From Parasulfitobacter algicola (GTDB taxonomy: Bacteria; Pseudomonadota; Alphaproteobacteria; Rhodobacterales; Rhodobacteraceae), in assembly GCF_013315265.1 (NCBI RefSeq), contig NZ_JABUFE010000003.1, positions 372,001 through 436,000 of the forward strand: 64,000 bases of DNA. The letters run 5' to 3'. Both the position numbers and the translations under genes were made by a program. Below the pieces are notes generated by a model. The model did not search any database. It worked only from the letters and a program-made list of their open reading frames with translations, and was not told where the DNA came from. Below are positions 54,183 through 63,093 of this stretch, one piece after another. The first letter of the stretch is position 1; every line of letters starts with the position of its first letter.

Positions 54183-54185
54183 TCA

Positions 54186-55520
54186 ATGCAGATTGTGACT
54201 TTAGATCAACTACGTAAAATTGCCCCTTTCTCAAGATATGTCAGTATGCAGGGCCGCCAATTTTTTAAGCCTTGCCGATATGAACTATTGCATGTTGATA
54301 AAAATGATATTCAGCATGCTGGCCTAAAAATTACAAAATGCCTTCAGATGTCTGCGGTTTTCACAACACCAGCCTTTACTGACAAACTGGCAAGACGTCT
54401 GCGGCAGCGCTTTGGTGATGATATGGTTATGCCAGCTTGGTTGAACGCTTTGGCATATCAACGGCGCTTCAGCATCGCGTTACGATGGGCAGATCGATAT
54501 GCGCAGGAAAATCCAACAAATATGAATGCTCAGTTTGAGTCTGTAAAATATGCGATGTTGGCAGGAAACGTGCCAAAGGCGATTGATGTTTGCAAAACGA
54601 CCCTTTTATCAATGACAGCGTTTGAAAATTCACAGGCCAAAATAATTATCGATATTCTGATTGAAGCGGGTGAATTAAGCTGGTTAGAGCAAAATATATT
54701 TCCACATACGCAAGCGCATCCTTTCGCAAACACGATACATTCTTTAACACCTCCGAATGATCAAATTAAAACGTATTGCATCAGTCTTGAACAGGACAGT
54801 CTTAGGATGTCAGCCACACGGCATTTCCTAAGCTACGGTCAGCCATTTTACAGATTACATGCGGTTTATGGATCTGCATTACCTCAAACATTGAAAAAAA
54901 CCGTTGTTCACGGCAACCAATCATTGGTTTCAGATGGTGAAATAGGCTGCGCGCTTTCTCATCTGGCGGCATGGGAAAAAGTCGCCTCTGAGTGCGCTGA
55001 AGATGAATATGCATTGATCACGGAAGATGATGCCCGTTTTATATATGGACCTGGCTTTGGAATAAACGAAATTGTTGCAGCAGCGAAAGCGCGTTCTGCA
55101 GGGTTTGTTTTCGTGAACATGCGCGCGTGTTTTGATGCATGGAGCCATGCAAAAGACAAGCCGATTGATGTTTTCCGAGTGAGCGAACCAATGGATGACA
55201 GTATTCTAGATGTTGGCCCCAAAAACCCTGGATGGGGAACGGATGGCTATATTTTAAATGGTGAAACGGCTCAGTTTCTGATGACATCCTTTTGGAAGAT
55301 TGGTGTTGTAGGGGCAATAGACTGGCATATTTATTCTATGTGCTTTGATACTGTTCCCAAATGGTTAAACCGCAAGATGACACGTAACTTGTATAACGTT
55401 CTTTCTGAACATGATGGTTGGCCCAAGTTGGACGGATATGTCACAAACAGACCAATAATCACCTGCCGTGACTTTGGTTTCAGTACAATAAACGCAATGA
55501 AAAGTTCCAATGGCTCCTAA
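54186..55520 (+). CDS. Glycosyltransferase family 25 (LPS-type) with helical N-terminal extension
   Basis: A 444-residue protein. Residues from about 195 are a GT25 domain: IKTYCISLEQDSLRM, a characteristic SDGEIGCALSHLAAWEKV at 249-266, and EDDARF at 280-285, which supplies the metal-binding DD. GT25 enzymes add galactose to lipooligosaccharide, or collagen in eukaryotes. Residues 1-190 are helical and TPR-like and not part of the usual family length. It starts three bases after the sulfotransferase-like gene and overlaps the next gene by 11 bases. AT-rich. Confidence 0.8.
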   Translation: MQIVTLDQLRKIAPFSRYVSMQGRQFFKPCRYELLHVDKNDIQHAGLKITKCLQMSAVFTTPAFTDKLARRLRQRFGDDMVMPAWLNALAYQRRFSIALRWADRYAQENPTNMNAQFESVKYAMLAGNVPKAIDVCKTTLLSMTAFENSQAKIIIDILIEAGELSWLEQNIFPHTQAHPFANTIHSLTPPNDQIKTYCISLEQDSLRMSATRHFLSYGQPFYRLHAVYGSALPQTLKKTVVHGNQSLVSDGEIGCALSHLAAWEKVASECAEDEYALITEDDARFIYGPGFGINEIVAAAKARSAGFVFVNMRACFDAWSHAKDKPIDVFRVSEPMDDSILDVGPKNPGWGTDGYILNGETAQFLMTSFWKIGVVGAIDWHIYSMCFDTVPKWLNRKMTRNLYNVLSEHDGWPKLDGYVTNRPIITCRDFGFSTINAMKSSNGS

Positions 55521-56409
55521 CGATCCGACTTCAGAAAATCCAGATTTGGGATCTTTGCCCAATTGGTACACCGAAATATTTCCAGCAGGGGCACGTAATG
55601 GCTTTTACGAAAAATTTGGCGATCATAGTGCAGTTTTTGTTGAACGCGATACGCACCAACTGATTATATCATTCGATAACCTGTCTGATGCGGGCAATCC
55701 GCGGTATGATCGCGAACCCTGGGCCGCTAAGTTCTGCCGCGACAATGGTTGGAGCCATCTTGGCATTTTTGCACAAGGGCCAACTTGGTTTCGATCAAAG
55801 CAACTGATTGCATTGTTTGATCGCTTGCGGAACGAAGGCTTTTTTCAAAGATTTAAAAACGTGACGTTGTGCGGGGCTTCAATGGGTGGCTTTGCGGCAA
55901 TGGCTTTTTGCGACTTTGCACCGGGTGCCACTGTTATTGCCTTTAGTCCGCAAACGACGCTGGATCAAACTGTCGTCCCTTGGGAAAACCGATTTCAGAA
56001 AGGGCACGATCAGGATTGGTCGTTGCCGTATTCTGATGCGGCCGATCAAGTATCGCGGGCTGGACGGCTTTATATCATTTTTGACCCCATGGACGCCAAT
56101 GACCGTGCACATGTGGACCGTCTGCAATGTTCCAATCTGGTCAGACTTACAGCGATTGGTCTGGGTCATAAATCAGCAATGACGCTGCGGCGCATGGAAC
56201 AGTTGAAAACGGTCATGGCCGAGGGTGTCAGCAACCAATTGACCCAGGCCCGATTTCAAAAAATCACGCAGGGTCGCAAAGATTTATATATTTACCGTAC
56301 AACGATCGAAGGGTATCTGGCAGCTCGGGGGAAGCATGACGTATTGAAAAAGTTTCGGCGCACATTCAAGACTCGCCGTCGCTTGGCCAAGGAAAATACG
56401 AATGGTTGA
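55510..56409 (+). CDS. Alpha/beta-hydrolase-like protein of a glycan cluster
   Basis: A 299-residue soluble protein. A nucleophile elbow CGASMGGFAA places a Ser at residue 124, with the preceding strand VTLCG and later IIFDPMDANDRAH (possible acid) and GLGHKSA (possible His) in hydrolase order. An esterase, acyltransferase or deacetylase for surface glycans is possible. The start overlaps the end of the GT25 gene by 11 bases, so the two are coupled. The C-terminus is very basic (KFRRTFKTRRRLAK). More GC-rich than the previous two genes. Confidence 0.6.
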   Translation: MAPNDPTSENPDLGSLPNWYTEIFPAGARNGFYEKFGDHSAVFVERDTHQLIISFDNLSDAGNPRYDREPWAAKFCRDNGWSHLGIFAQGPTWFRSKQLIALFDRLRNEGFFQRFKNVTLCGASMGGFAAMAFCDFAPGATVIAFSPQTTLDQTVVPWENRFQKGHDQDWSLPYSDAADQVSRAGRLYIIFDPMDANDRAHVDRLQCSNLVRLTAIGLGHKSAMTLRRMEQLKTVMAEGVSNQLTQARFQKITQGRKDLYIYRTTIEGYLAARGKHDVLKKFRRTFKTRRRLAKENTNG

Positions 56410-56488
56410 TTTGTGCCTGTGACAGTCAATTCGACAAATTACACCATTTCCAAATCAATCAGTTTGCGCTGTTATTTGACATATTCCA

Positions 56489-57256
56489 TTATCGTTTAAA
56501 ACGGATCGGGATCCGAAACGGATAGCTGGGTTGTGTCAGCATATTGGGGGCTGTGGGCAAAGGACCTATGCGCCGAAGGGCCTGTAGCACAGACGCATCA
56601 AGTTGTGCATTTCCTGATCCCTGAACAAGCCGCGCGCTGCGCAAGACGCCATTTGGAGTGATATCCAAATCAATAACAATGGTTCCCTGCGCCGATCTGC
56701 TTTGCCGTGGCGGCGTCATCGATTGATGCAATTTACGCTGGATCCGTGCGGCCCATTCTTGTTTTGCGATCGTACGCTGTGCATCTGAAAATGCCGATGA
56801 CAATTGTGAACCTGTCCCTGTGACGCTTTGATCGCCACGTCCCATTGCGGTGCTGTTTGGACTTGCTGGTCTGGATTGCGGTCTGACAGAAGATTGCGGG
56901 GCAGAACGCACAGGTTTTTCTGCAGATGTTGTGTCGATATCTGGCATTTCAGGCTCGGCTAATCGCGAAACTGTCATATTTGGCAGTTTTGGCGCAGTCA
57001 GCTGCACATCCGGCGCGGGCATTGTTATTGGTAAGGGTTGTTCTGATACTTGAACATCACGCTGTACTTCTGGCGCCGTTTCCCAGTCACGCACCATATC
57101 AGTGATGGCCCCGGATGCCCCGATGATTGTCACGCGGGCTTGTCCGTCTGTACCGCCAGATGTGTCGGCCCCGCGCGTATGATCCCAGATCAAAAAAGGT
57201 ATCAGATGCACAGCGAATGCAATGCCAGCAAAAAGGGATATGTGCAAAAAACGCAT
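56489..57256 (-). CDS. TonB-family energy transducer
   Basis: A 255-residue protein with one N-terminal membrane anchor (about residues 5-25, LHISLFAGIAFAVHLIPFLIW), a long Pro/Ser/Thr/Gln-rich periplasmic spacer and a C-terminal TonB domain (GTIVIDLDITPNGVLRSARL, SGNAQLDASVLQALRRIGPLP). It transmits proton motive force from ExbB/ExbD to outer-membrane receptors. Its start overlaps the preceding ExbD gene by one base, and it ends the four-gene operon. No TonB-dependent receptor is in the window. Confidence 0.9.
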   Translation of the reverse strand: MRFLHISLFAGIAFAVHLIPFLIWDHTRGADTSGGTDGQARVTIIGASGAITDMVRDWETAPEVQRDVQVSEQPLPITMPAPDVQLTAPKLPNMTVSRLAEPEMPDIDTTSAEKPVRSAPQSSVRPQSRPASPNSTAMGRGDQSVTGTGSQLSSAFSDAQRTIAKQEWAARIQRKLHQSMTPPRQSRSAQGTIVIDLDITPNGVLRSARLVQGSGNAQLDASVLQALRRIGPLPTAPNMLTQPSYPFRIPIRFKR

Positions 57257-57636
57257 CAGGGGCTGGTTGTGATTAATCTGATGTCAGTTGCGCCTGCTGC
57301 TGAAAGGCGGGTGACCAGACGCGCAAGTTCTGCTGCGGGTGCAGCCGCATCTGCACGCAAGGACACTTGTCCATCCATTGTCGCAGCAAGGGCCGCATCA
57401 ATGGCTGCCTGACCACGTTCATTGCCAAATGCGATGTCTTTGGTTTGTGACAAAAACAACATCGCTTGACCCTGTGAAACGTCAGATGTGGTGGCAGATG
57501 GCGGGGTGATTTCAAAAGGGTCAGGCGGCACAATTTGTGCCGTCATTAAAAAGAAGATCAACAACAGAAAAACCACATTGATCATCGGAACGATGCTTTC
57601 ACGGTTTTTACGGCGTAGCTTTGTTGCAAATTTCAT
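57256..57636 (-). CDS. ExbD/TolR-family protein, proton-site Asp replaced by Asn
   Basis: A 126-residue protein with one membrane span near the N-terminus and a small periplasmic domain. In the span the normal P-x-IDV-x-x-LLL motif reads VPMINVVFLLLIFFLM: residue N20 stands at the place of the proton-carrying Asp (Asp25 of E. coli ExbD), clearly coded by AAT. The gene follows a second ExbD copy by three bases, which does have the Asp. The two may form a mixed dimer inside the ExbB ring. Confidence 0.88.
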   Translation of the reverse strand: MKFATKLRRKNRESIVPMINVVFLLLIFFLMTAQIVPPDPFEITPPSATTSDVSQGQAMLFLSQTKDIAFGNERGQAAIDAALAATMDGQVSLRADAAAPAAELARLVTRLSAAGATDIRLITTSP

Positions 57637-57639
57637 GGC

Positions 57640-58023
57640 TTATTCCACAACGGCAATTTGGTGTATTCCTGCGTTTTCAAGTGTGCTGATCACATCCACT
57701 AAGCGTTGAATGTTTACATCATCATCGCTGCGCAAAACGACAATATCCGTCGATGTTTCCATAAGTTCAGACAGTTTTTCCGGCAATTGGTCAAGATCAA
57801 TCGCGAAACCATTTAATGTAAGATCATCTGATCCGATCTGTATCAACCGGGGCGGGCCAGAATAATCAGCTGCACTGCCGCCACTTGACAAAGCAAGGCT
57901 TCCGTCGTGTCCAAAACGTGCAGCAAGCATGAAAAAGACCAGCAACAAAAATACCACGTCAATCATCGGTGTCAGGCTGGGATGTCTGCGACCACGTTTT
58001 TGTCCGAACGACAGGCCAGTCAT
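57640..58023 (-). CDS. ExbD/TolR-family protein with the normal proton-site Asp
   Basis: A 127-residue single-span protein. The span reads TPMIDVVFLLLVFFML, so D22 is the proton-site residue. The periplasmic part ends with a beta-alpha unit (DIVVLRSDDDVNIQRLVDVI). It overlaps the ExbB-type gene by four bases (ATGA). Confidence 0.9.
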   Translation of the reverse strand: MTGLSFGQKRGRRHPSLTPMIDVVFLLLVFFMLAARFGHDGSLALSSGGSAADYSGPPRLIQIGSDDLTLNGFAIDLDQLPEKLSELMETSTDIVVLRSDDDVNIQRLVDVISTLENAGIHQIAVVE

Positions 58024-58673
58024 TCTGCAGCCAGTCTGATATCGTTTTTCCCTGATCGGATCAGGATACGAGTTGCGGTATCTTCCATGTCGTGGCGAAG
58101 CTGGTCAATAATGCTTTCAAACCAAGTCAGGGCCGCTGATGCGGGTATCGCCACGGCCATGCCCGCCGCCGTGGTCAAAAGGGCTTCCCATATACCGCCA
58201 GCCAATGCGGATGGGTCTGCGCGGTTGCCTGCCTCTTGCAATGCCTGAAACGCTGCAATCATCCCCAAAACCGTTCCCAACAAACCTAACAATGGGGCAA
58301 TGGTTGATATAAGTTCCAGCACGCGCAATCCACTTTGTGCTTTGATCAGATGCAGGCGCGCAATGCGCTCGATCTCTTCCTTACGTGTTTCAGTGGATAG
58401 ATCAGGGTCAAGCGATACATCCATTGTTTGTTTGGCGAAATCTGCGCGCACCCCTGTTTTCAAAGCGTTTCGGGCGGCGTCATGTTGATCTTTTTGCCAA
58501 AATCCGATTGCGCGCTGCAACCCCGCCCTGCGCCAAACGCCAAGTTGCACAAAAGTCCAGGTTTTCCATAAAATTAACGTCACAGTGATGATCGACAGCG
58601 CAAATATACCCCACATGGCAGGGCCACCCTGGTGTAAAAAATCGATCAAGTCAGAAAAAGCGCCTGTGAACAT
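58020..58673 (-). CDS. ExbB/TolQ-family proton channel protein
   Basis: A 217-residue inner-membrane protein with three spans: one near residue 15-38 and two in the C-terminal half (RVLELISTIAPLLGLLGTVLGMI and the AGGIWEALLTTAAGMAVAIPASA region). The TVLGMI and T-x-AGM-x-VAIPA stretches hold the conserved Thr and Glu-side residues of the family. First gene of the operon exbB-exbD-exbD-tonB. Because there is no tolA or pal, an Exb role is more likely than a Tol role. Confidence 0.9.
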   Translation of the reverse strand: MFTGAFSDLIDFLHQGGPAMWGIFALSIITVTLILWKTWTFVQLGVWRRAGLQRAIGFWQKDQHDAARNALKTGVRADFAKQTMDVSLDPDLSTETRKEEIERIARLHLIKAQSGLRVLELISTIAPLLGLLGTVLGMIAAFQALQEAGNRADPSALAGGIWEALLTTAAGMAVAIPASAALTWFESIIDQLRHDMEDTATRILIRSGKNDIRLAAE

Positions 58674-58767
58674 TTTGCCAAACCCTGTGGACCACAGGAA
58701 TTGGATTAAGGGATTAACGCCTATACATCAACGATATTGGGTTGGATATTTTAAACCGAACGGAAAA

Positions 58768-59025
58768 TCAGGGTTTGATTTTATGCGTGGATGAACCGGT
58801 TGTAATCGTACCACCATGACTTGTTTTACACCCAAGATAGGCAATGGGCTTTCCATCATCTTTCCCATTGGCCGAACCCTGGACGATGGTAGCCCCGCAC
58901 CCGCACTTATCCCCGATACGGGCAACAGGGCGCTTGTCAATAATGCCTTTTCCGCCCTTTACAATTGTATTGGTTCCGCATTTTGGGCAGTCATGTTTGT
59001 CGCCAACACGCGCTATCGGAAGCAT
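58768..59025 (-). CDS. PAAR-domain spike protein of a type VI secretion tip
   Basis: An 85-residue protein made almost wholly of a PAAR fold: PIARVGDKHDCPKCG, then RPVARIGDKCGCGATIVQGS and KPIAYLGCKTSHGGTITTGS. Cys and His residues bind the metal at the apex. It has no effector extension. Translation is coupled to vgrG (TAATG overlap). It would cap the VgrG trimer and sharpen the spike. The 94 bases downstream hold no gene. Confidence 0.9.
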   Translation of the reverse strand: MLPIARVGDKHDCPKCGTNTIVKGGKGIIDKRPVARIGDKCGCGATIVQGSANGKDDGKPIAYLGCKTSHGGTITTGSSTHKIKP

Positions 59026-61118
59026 TAGCTATCCTCCCCCTTTTGCGCCAGACATTCTTCACACAGTGGCAAGGCGTCGTTTGCAGCGCCCGCCAATGTG
59101 GGCACCTGTGCCCCGCCAGATCCGCCCATGGACACGCTGCCCTTCAGATTGATCTTGGCGGCTTCAAGAGTGATGCCAGAGCTATCGATGGTAATCTTTC
59201 CACCGGGTCCTTTGATCTCAAACTTGTCAAAGGCCATCAGAACATGGTGTTTGGTGTTGTTTGTGATCGACTGGTTCACGTTCAGCACATATTTGCCTTT
59301 AACCGTTTCTTCGACATTACGGCCCACGGACAGCAAATGGTCGGCATAAATATCCTGTTTGTGGATATTCCCTACATAATGAACGTGGTCTTTACCGTAT
59401 TTTTCCTGCTGCGTTTGCGTCACATTATAAGTGACATCGCGCCCGATTGTATGCCGCGCATCGCGGACAACATTTTCAGTGTGATCCTGCCCCACCGTGA
59501 TTGATTTATCACGACCAACGCTTTCCATCTGATCATTGCCAATGGTCTTGGTGCGGTCGTTCAGAATATCGATCTGCTGGTCTTTTTGACCGTGCATATA
59601 GATCATTTCCTGTTCGGCTTCATCTTCAAAGCTTAGCTCATTAAAACCGCTGCCTTTATGGGTTTGCGTACGGAAGACCGATTTCGTCTTATTGGCAGGC
59701 AGATCATAGGGCACTTTTTGTTCTGCATTGGGTACGACGCCCGTCACGATGGGGCGATCGGGATCACCGTCAAGATAGGTAACCATAACTTCCATGCCGA
59801 TGCGGGGGATTACTTGGCCACCCCAGCCTGCACCCGCCCAGTTTTGCGTCACACGCATCCAACAGGTATCACTGCCATCTTTTTTGGCGCGGCGGTCCCA
59901 TGGGAACCAAACCTTGATCCGACCATAATCGTCGGGATGAATCTCTTCGCCATCGGGACCTGCGACAATGGCGACTTGCGTGCCGTCAATGCGAGGTCGT
60001 GGCGTGGTGTGATGCGGGGTTGCAGGGGTCGTTGCCGGAAGCGCAAGAAAGCGATTATTATATGTTGCCTGCGCACTGCCTGTTTCATAACCGGACTCTA
60101 TCACATGATGTTCGATTGCCAGAATACAGTGTTCTTCGAATTTGTTTTCGGGGTCTGTCACATCAAATGGTGTAAACTTTCCGCCCGGCACTAGTGTGCG
60201 AACATCGCCGCCACCTTCGACCCTTTGGTACTGCGCCTCGTCCGCTTGCATCCGCAATTTCGCCTGGCGTTCGACCGACGCATCATCAATCTGGTCAGAA
60301 GCCGCACCACTGCCGTATCCACCCGTATGGTGAAAGGTATAGCGATCATATTGCGCATTTTTGGGCAGATTATGCAGCGATGGCGCATTTGCGCCGGGGA
60401 CAGAGCCGGGCGTCTGAAAGTTCCAGTCACGGCCCGAATGAACGCCAGGAATATAGTTGAAGCTGGTTTCAAAGCGATTGATATGTGCCCGATCCGCTGA
60501 GCCCATTTCGTAGCGAACATCCTGCCCGTCGGTATATCCAGAAGCATGGTTGGCAATATGCAGAACATGTTTGCCTTCTTCATGCTCAAACCAATAGAAA
60601 ATGCCGTCTTCTTCTAGCCGCCTCAATAAATAGTCAAGGTCGGTTTCGTTGTACTGAACACTGTAATGCTGTGGATTGGGTTTTGTCACAACGCCTTTAG
60701 TCACTGGTGCGGGCAGACCATGTTCCGACAAAAGAATTTCGCAGACTTCGACACTGGTTTTATCCTGCCAGATGCGGCAATCGGATTTTTGCGACAACAG
60801 CCATAATTGCGGGCGCAAAACCAAGGTATATTTGTATAATCCACGCGCTATTTGCGGACCAGCCGACATTTGGGTGACAAGTGCATTCCAGATCCGCAAT
60901 TTGCCATCGCCCAGCTCTAGACTGATGTCTGCCAATTTGCCGACCACCTGATCGGGGGCAATATTGTTTTCTTTGGACCGCACGTTCAGCGTGATCTGAA
61001 ACAAATCATTCATGCTTTCGCGAAGGGTAAGCTGTTCGGCCAAAAGCTGATCAGACCCAAGCAATCCATTAAGACGCAAAACCCGGTCTGACTGAATGAA
61101 ATCCGCTACGTTCATCAT
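59025..61118 (-). CDS. vgrG: Type VI secretion tip protein VgrG
   Basis: A 697-residue spike protein with the gp27-like N-terminal half (LNGLLGSDQLLAEQLTL, YNETDLDYLLRRLEEDGIFYWFEHE) and the gp5-like OB fold and beta-helix (GPDGEEIHPDDYGRIKVWFPWDR, WMRVTQNWAGAGWGGQVIPRIG, then short repeats such as VGRDKSITVGQDHTENV). The end is a short Cys-containing tail (LCEECLAQKGEDS) without an effector domain. It is followed by the PAAR gene. Core secretion genes are absent from the window, so this is an accessory vgrG island. Confidence 0.94.
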   Translation of the reverse strand: MMNVADFIQSDRVLRLNGLLGSDQLLAEQLTLRESMNDLFQITLNVRSKENNIAPDQVVGKLADISLELGDGKLRIWNALVTQMSAGPQIARGLYKYTLVLRPQLWLLSQKSDCRIWQDKTSVEVCEILLSEHGLPAPVTKGVVTKPNPQHYSVQYNETDLDYLLRRLEEDGIFYWFEHEEGKHVLHIANHASGYTDGQDVRYEMGSADRAHINRFETSFNYIPGVHSGRDWNFQTPGSVPGANAPSLHNLPKNAQYDRYTFHHTGGYGSGAASDQIDDASVERQAKLRMQADEAQYQRVEGGGDVRTLVPGGKFTPFDVTDPENKFEEHCILAIEHHVIESGYETGSAQATYNNRFLALPATTPATPHHTTPRPRIDGTQVAIVAGPDGEEIHPDDYGRIKVWFPWDRRAKKDGSDTCWMRVTQNWAGAGWGGQVIPRIGMEVMVTYLDGDPDRPIVTGVVPNAEQKVPYDLPANKTKSVFRTQTHKGSGFNELSFEDEAEQEMIYMHGQKDQQIDILNDRTKTIGNDQMESVGRDKSITVGQDHTENVVRDARHTIGRDVTYNVTQTQQEKYGKDHVHYVGNIHKQDIYADHLLSVGRNVEETVKGKYVLNVNQSITNNTKHHVLMAFDKFEIKGPGGKITIDSSGITLEAAKINLKGSVSMGGSGGAQVPTLAGAANDALPLCEECLAQKGEDS

Positions 61119-61461
61119 GAAATCCTCATGCAGATTAATTTGGACAATACTTCAATAAGCTTAGGATAGTTACACAGATGGAAAGAGTCACGTTATAAGT
61201 TTACGATTTCATTATAACCGGCACATTTGCAGTTACATAATGATCAAATCCTAATGACCATTATGTATCTTTAGCGGATTTTAGTCGGTAAATACTGTCA
61301 ATGCAGTCTTGTGGCCGGGTCGATACCACGTTCAAAACGATTTGAGGCCAACGGGAATTGGCTTAGTCAGCTCAAACGACATAAGCGAAAAGCCGCTTTT
61401 ATACCGTATATGAATAAAGGGATGGATGTCGGCAAACAAGAATGACTCAAAAGGTCAATTC
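61119..61461. other. Intergenic stretch with a weak hairpin
   Basis: A 343-base AT-rich gap between two minus-strand genes. It includes the vgrG promoter region. AAGCG AAAAGC CGCTT (about 61383-61398) could form a weak terminator for the gene ending at 61462. I see no coding frame of note. Confidence 0.4.
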
Positions 61462-62955
61462 TTATTCGCCAGCCAAACGTTGCTGTGGTTTGAAGCGGGT
61501 TTTCTGTGAAACCGTGTATTGACCGTTGCTTGCCTTTTGGATCTTACCTTCACGCAGCAGTTGACCAAAAGCGCACAGGCCTTCTTCGCGAGAAAACCCA
61601 TCTTTGCTGTTTAGCAATGCAACATATTTCAGAACCAAGGGGCGCGTGAAGTGTTCGCTGCCCTGCACATAGGAAATATAAGCACCAGCCGCTTCGATCA
61701 TATCGACCAACTCAAGGTTTTCGATTTCACTGATATAGGTTGCAAAGCCGTCTACATCTTCTTTTGAGATGTTAACCTTACTATACAGATTGGCCGCCAC
61801 ACGACTTGGGCGCAGTGGTTTGCGAATGCTTTCTGTGTTGTCGATACGATTTTCGGCAACCAGTTGAAGCGGCGCAACAGACGTTTTTCTTTCGTCTTCG
61901 GCAGCTTCGTCAAACACATGGGCCAGATCTTCGCGGTAATGCCCCAAGGCTTCACCATCATCGTCCAGTGGTACGCCAGCTTCACGATCAGCCGATGTCA
62001 CTACAACTGCCGCTTTCAGATGCGCCAGCGCGTTCTGGCGACGACCGGTTTCCGGCGCATCCAACTGACGATTGGTTTTATGGAAAATGCGCGAAATCAT
62101 GTCTTCGCGTTCATTGCCATTCTCATCCAGCTCAAGAAATGCGCGGGCTGGTTTATGATGCGTATCGGCCGTGCTGTCTTGAAGCATAGGCGTCTGCGGT
62201 TCGATTATCTTTTCAGGTGCGACGTCGTCTGTTTCGATGGTCTCAGCAACCGGATCTGCAATCGGGATATCGTCTTGCTCTATTTTTGCATCAAGATACT
62301 CTTCGACGTTATTTTCTAGTGCATGGCCTTCTACTTCTAATGTATGTTCTTCTACAGCGTCTTCAATTTCAACTGTATCTGATGGCATTATCTCAAAAGA
62401 ATTTTCAACAACGTGCTCTGTTTCAGACACAGAAACATCGTCTGTTTCCGGCAAGACTGATTTATCGTTGTCTGCCGCCTCGGATTTACTACGGGAAATC
62501 GCGCTTAAGATCGAATTGATGTCCAAATCTTCTGATTTTGGACGTGTTGTTTTGTAAACAGGCTTCTTTGCGCCAAACAGCGGCTGATCTGACCCATCAT
62601 CTTGTGTTTCAGTCAACGAAATGCGTTGGGACGGTGGGATTTGATCCTGTTTTGCTTTTTCTTCAAGAAAACTACCGTCAAGAATGCGATCAAGCGATGC
62701 AAGGGATCTTTGATATAAAATTATGGCAGACTGACTGGCGCGAATGTCGATATGATGTCCAGAGACCTGCTTGGCAATGCCTGCGATCTCATCTGACTTT
62801 TCGGTGATGTCAATGTCAGAAAGCGCTTCGTCATCCGCCAGATCACACATCAAATCTGCGATGGCCTTCATCGTTGGGAATGGATCATCGAATCCATTTA
62901 ACGTAAACGAAAAAGGCCCGTAAGTCGTTACCAAGACTGAGGTGTTTTCTGACAT
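61462..62955 (-). CDS. Acidic cytoplasmic protein of unknown function
   Basis: A 497-residue protein with no signal peptide or membrane span. The N-terminal 60 residues (SVLVTTYGPFSFTLNGFDD, then MKAIADLMCDLADDE) resemble the start of a family I recall from many Rhodobacterales genomes, of unknown role. Residues about 110-290 are low-complexity, rich in Glu and Asp. The C-terminal 150 residues are a folded helical region (SRVAANLYSKVNISKEDVDG and onward). Possibly a regulatory or scaffold protein. It is transcribed alone, towards vgrG. Confidence 0.6.
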   Translation of the reverse strand: MSENTSVLVTTYGPFSFTLNGFDDPFPTMKAIADLMCDLADDEALSDIDITEKSDEIAGIAKQVSGHHIDIRASQSAIILYQRSLASLDRILDGSFLEEKAKQDQIPPSQRISLTETQDDGSDQPLFGAKKPVYKTTRPKSEDLDINSILSAISRSKSEAADNDKSVLPETDDVSVSETEHVVENSFEIMPSDTVEIEDAVEEHTLEVEGHALENNVEEYLDAKIEQDDIPIADPVAETIETDDVAPEKIIEPQTPMLQDSTADTHHKPARAFLELDENGNEREDMISRIFHKTNRQLDAPETGRRQNALAHLKAAVVVTSADREAGVPLDDDGEALGHYREDLAHVFDEAAEDERKTSVAPLQLVAENRIDNTESIRKPLRPSRVAANLYSKVNISKEDVDGFATYISEIENLELVDMIEAAGAYISYVQGSEHFTRPLVLKYVALLNSKDGFSREEGLCAFGQLLREGKIQKASNGQYTVSQKTRFKPQQRLAGE

Positions 62956-63093
62956 ATTCCAACTCGCATTCCAGATGCGTGCCTGTGCGAATGATCAAAT
63001 TGCGCTGACAGCACGCTTTATTAAGACACTCATAGAAGATACTAAGTTCAAGGCTTAAATATGTTCAGTTCATGAAAATACCAGTCGCAAACA

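Noticed and set aside
58768-61118. A complete type VI secretion system
   Set aside because: Only VgrG and PAAR are here; no sheath, baseplate, ATPase or membrane complex genes are visible within the window.
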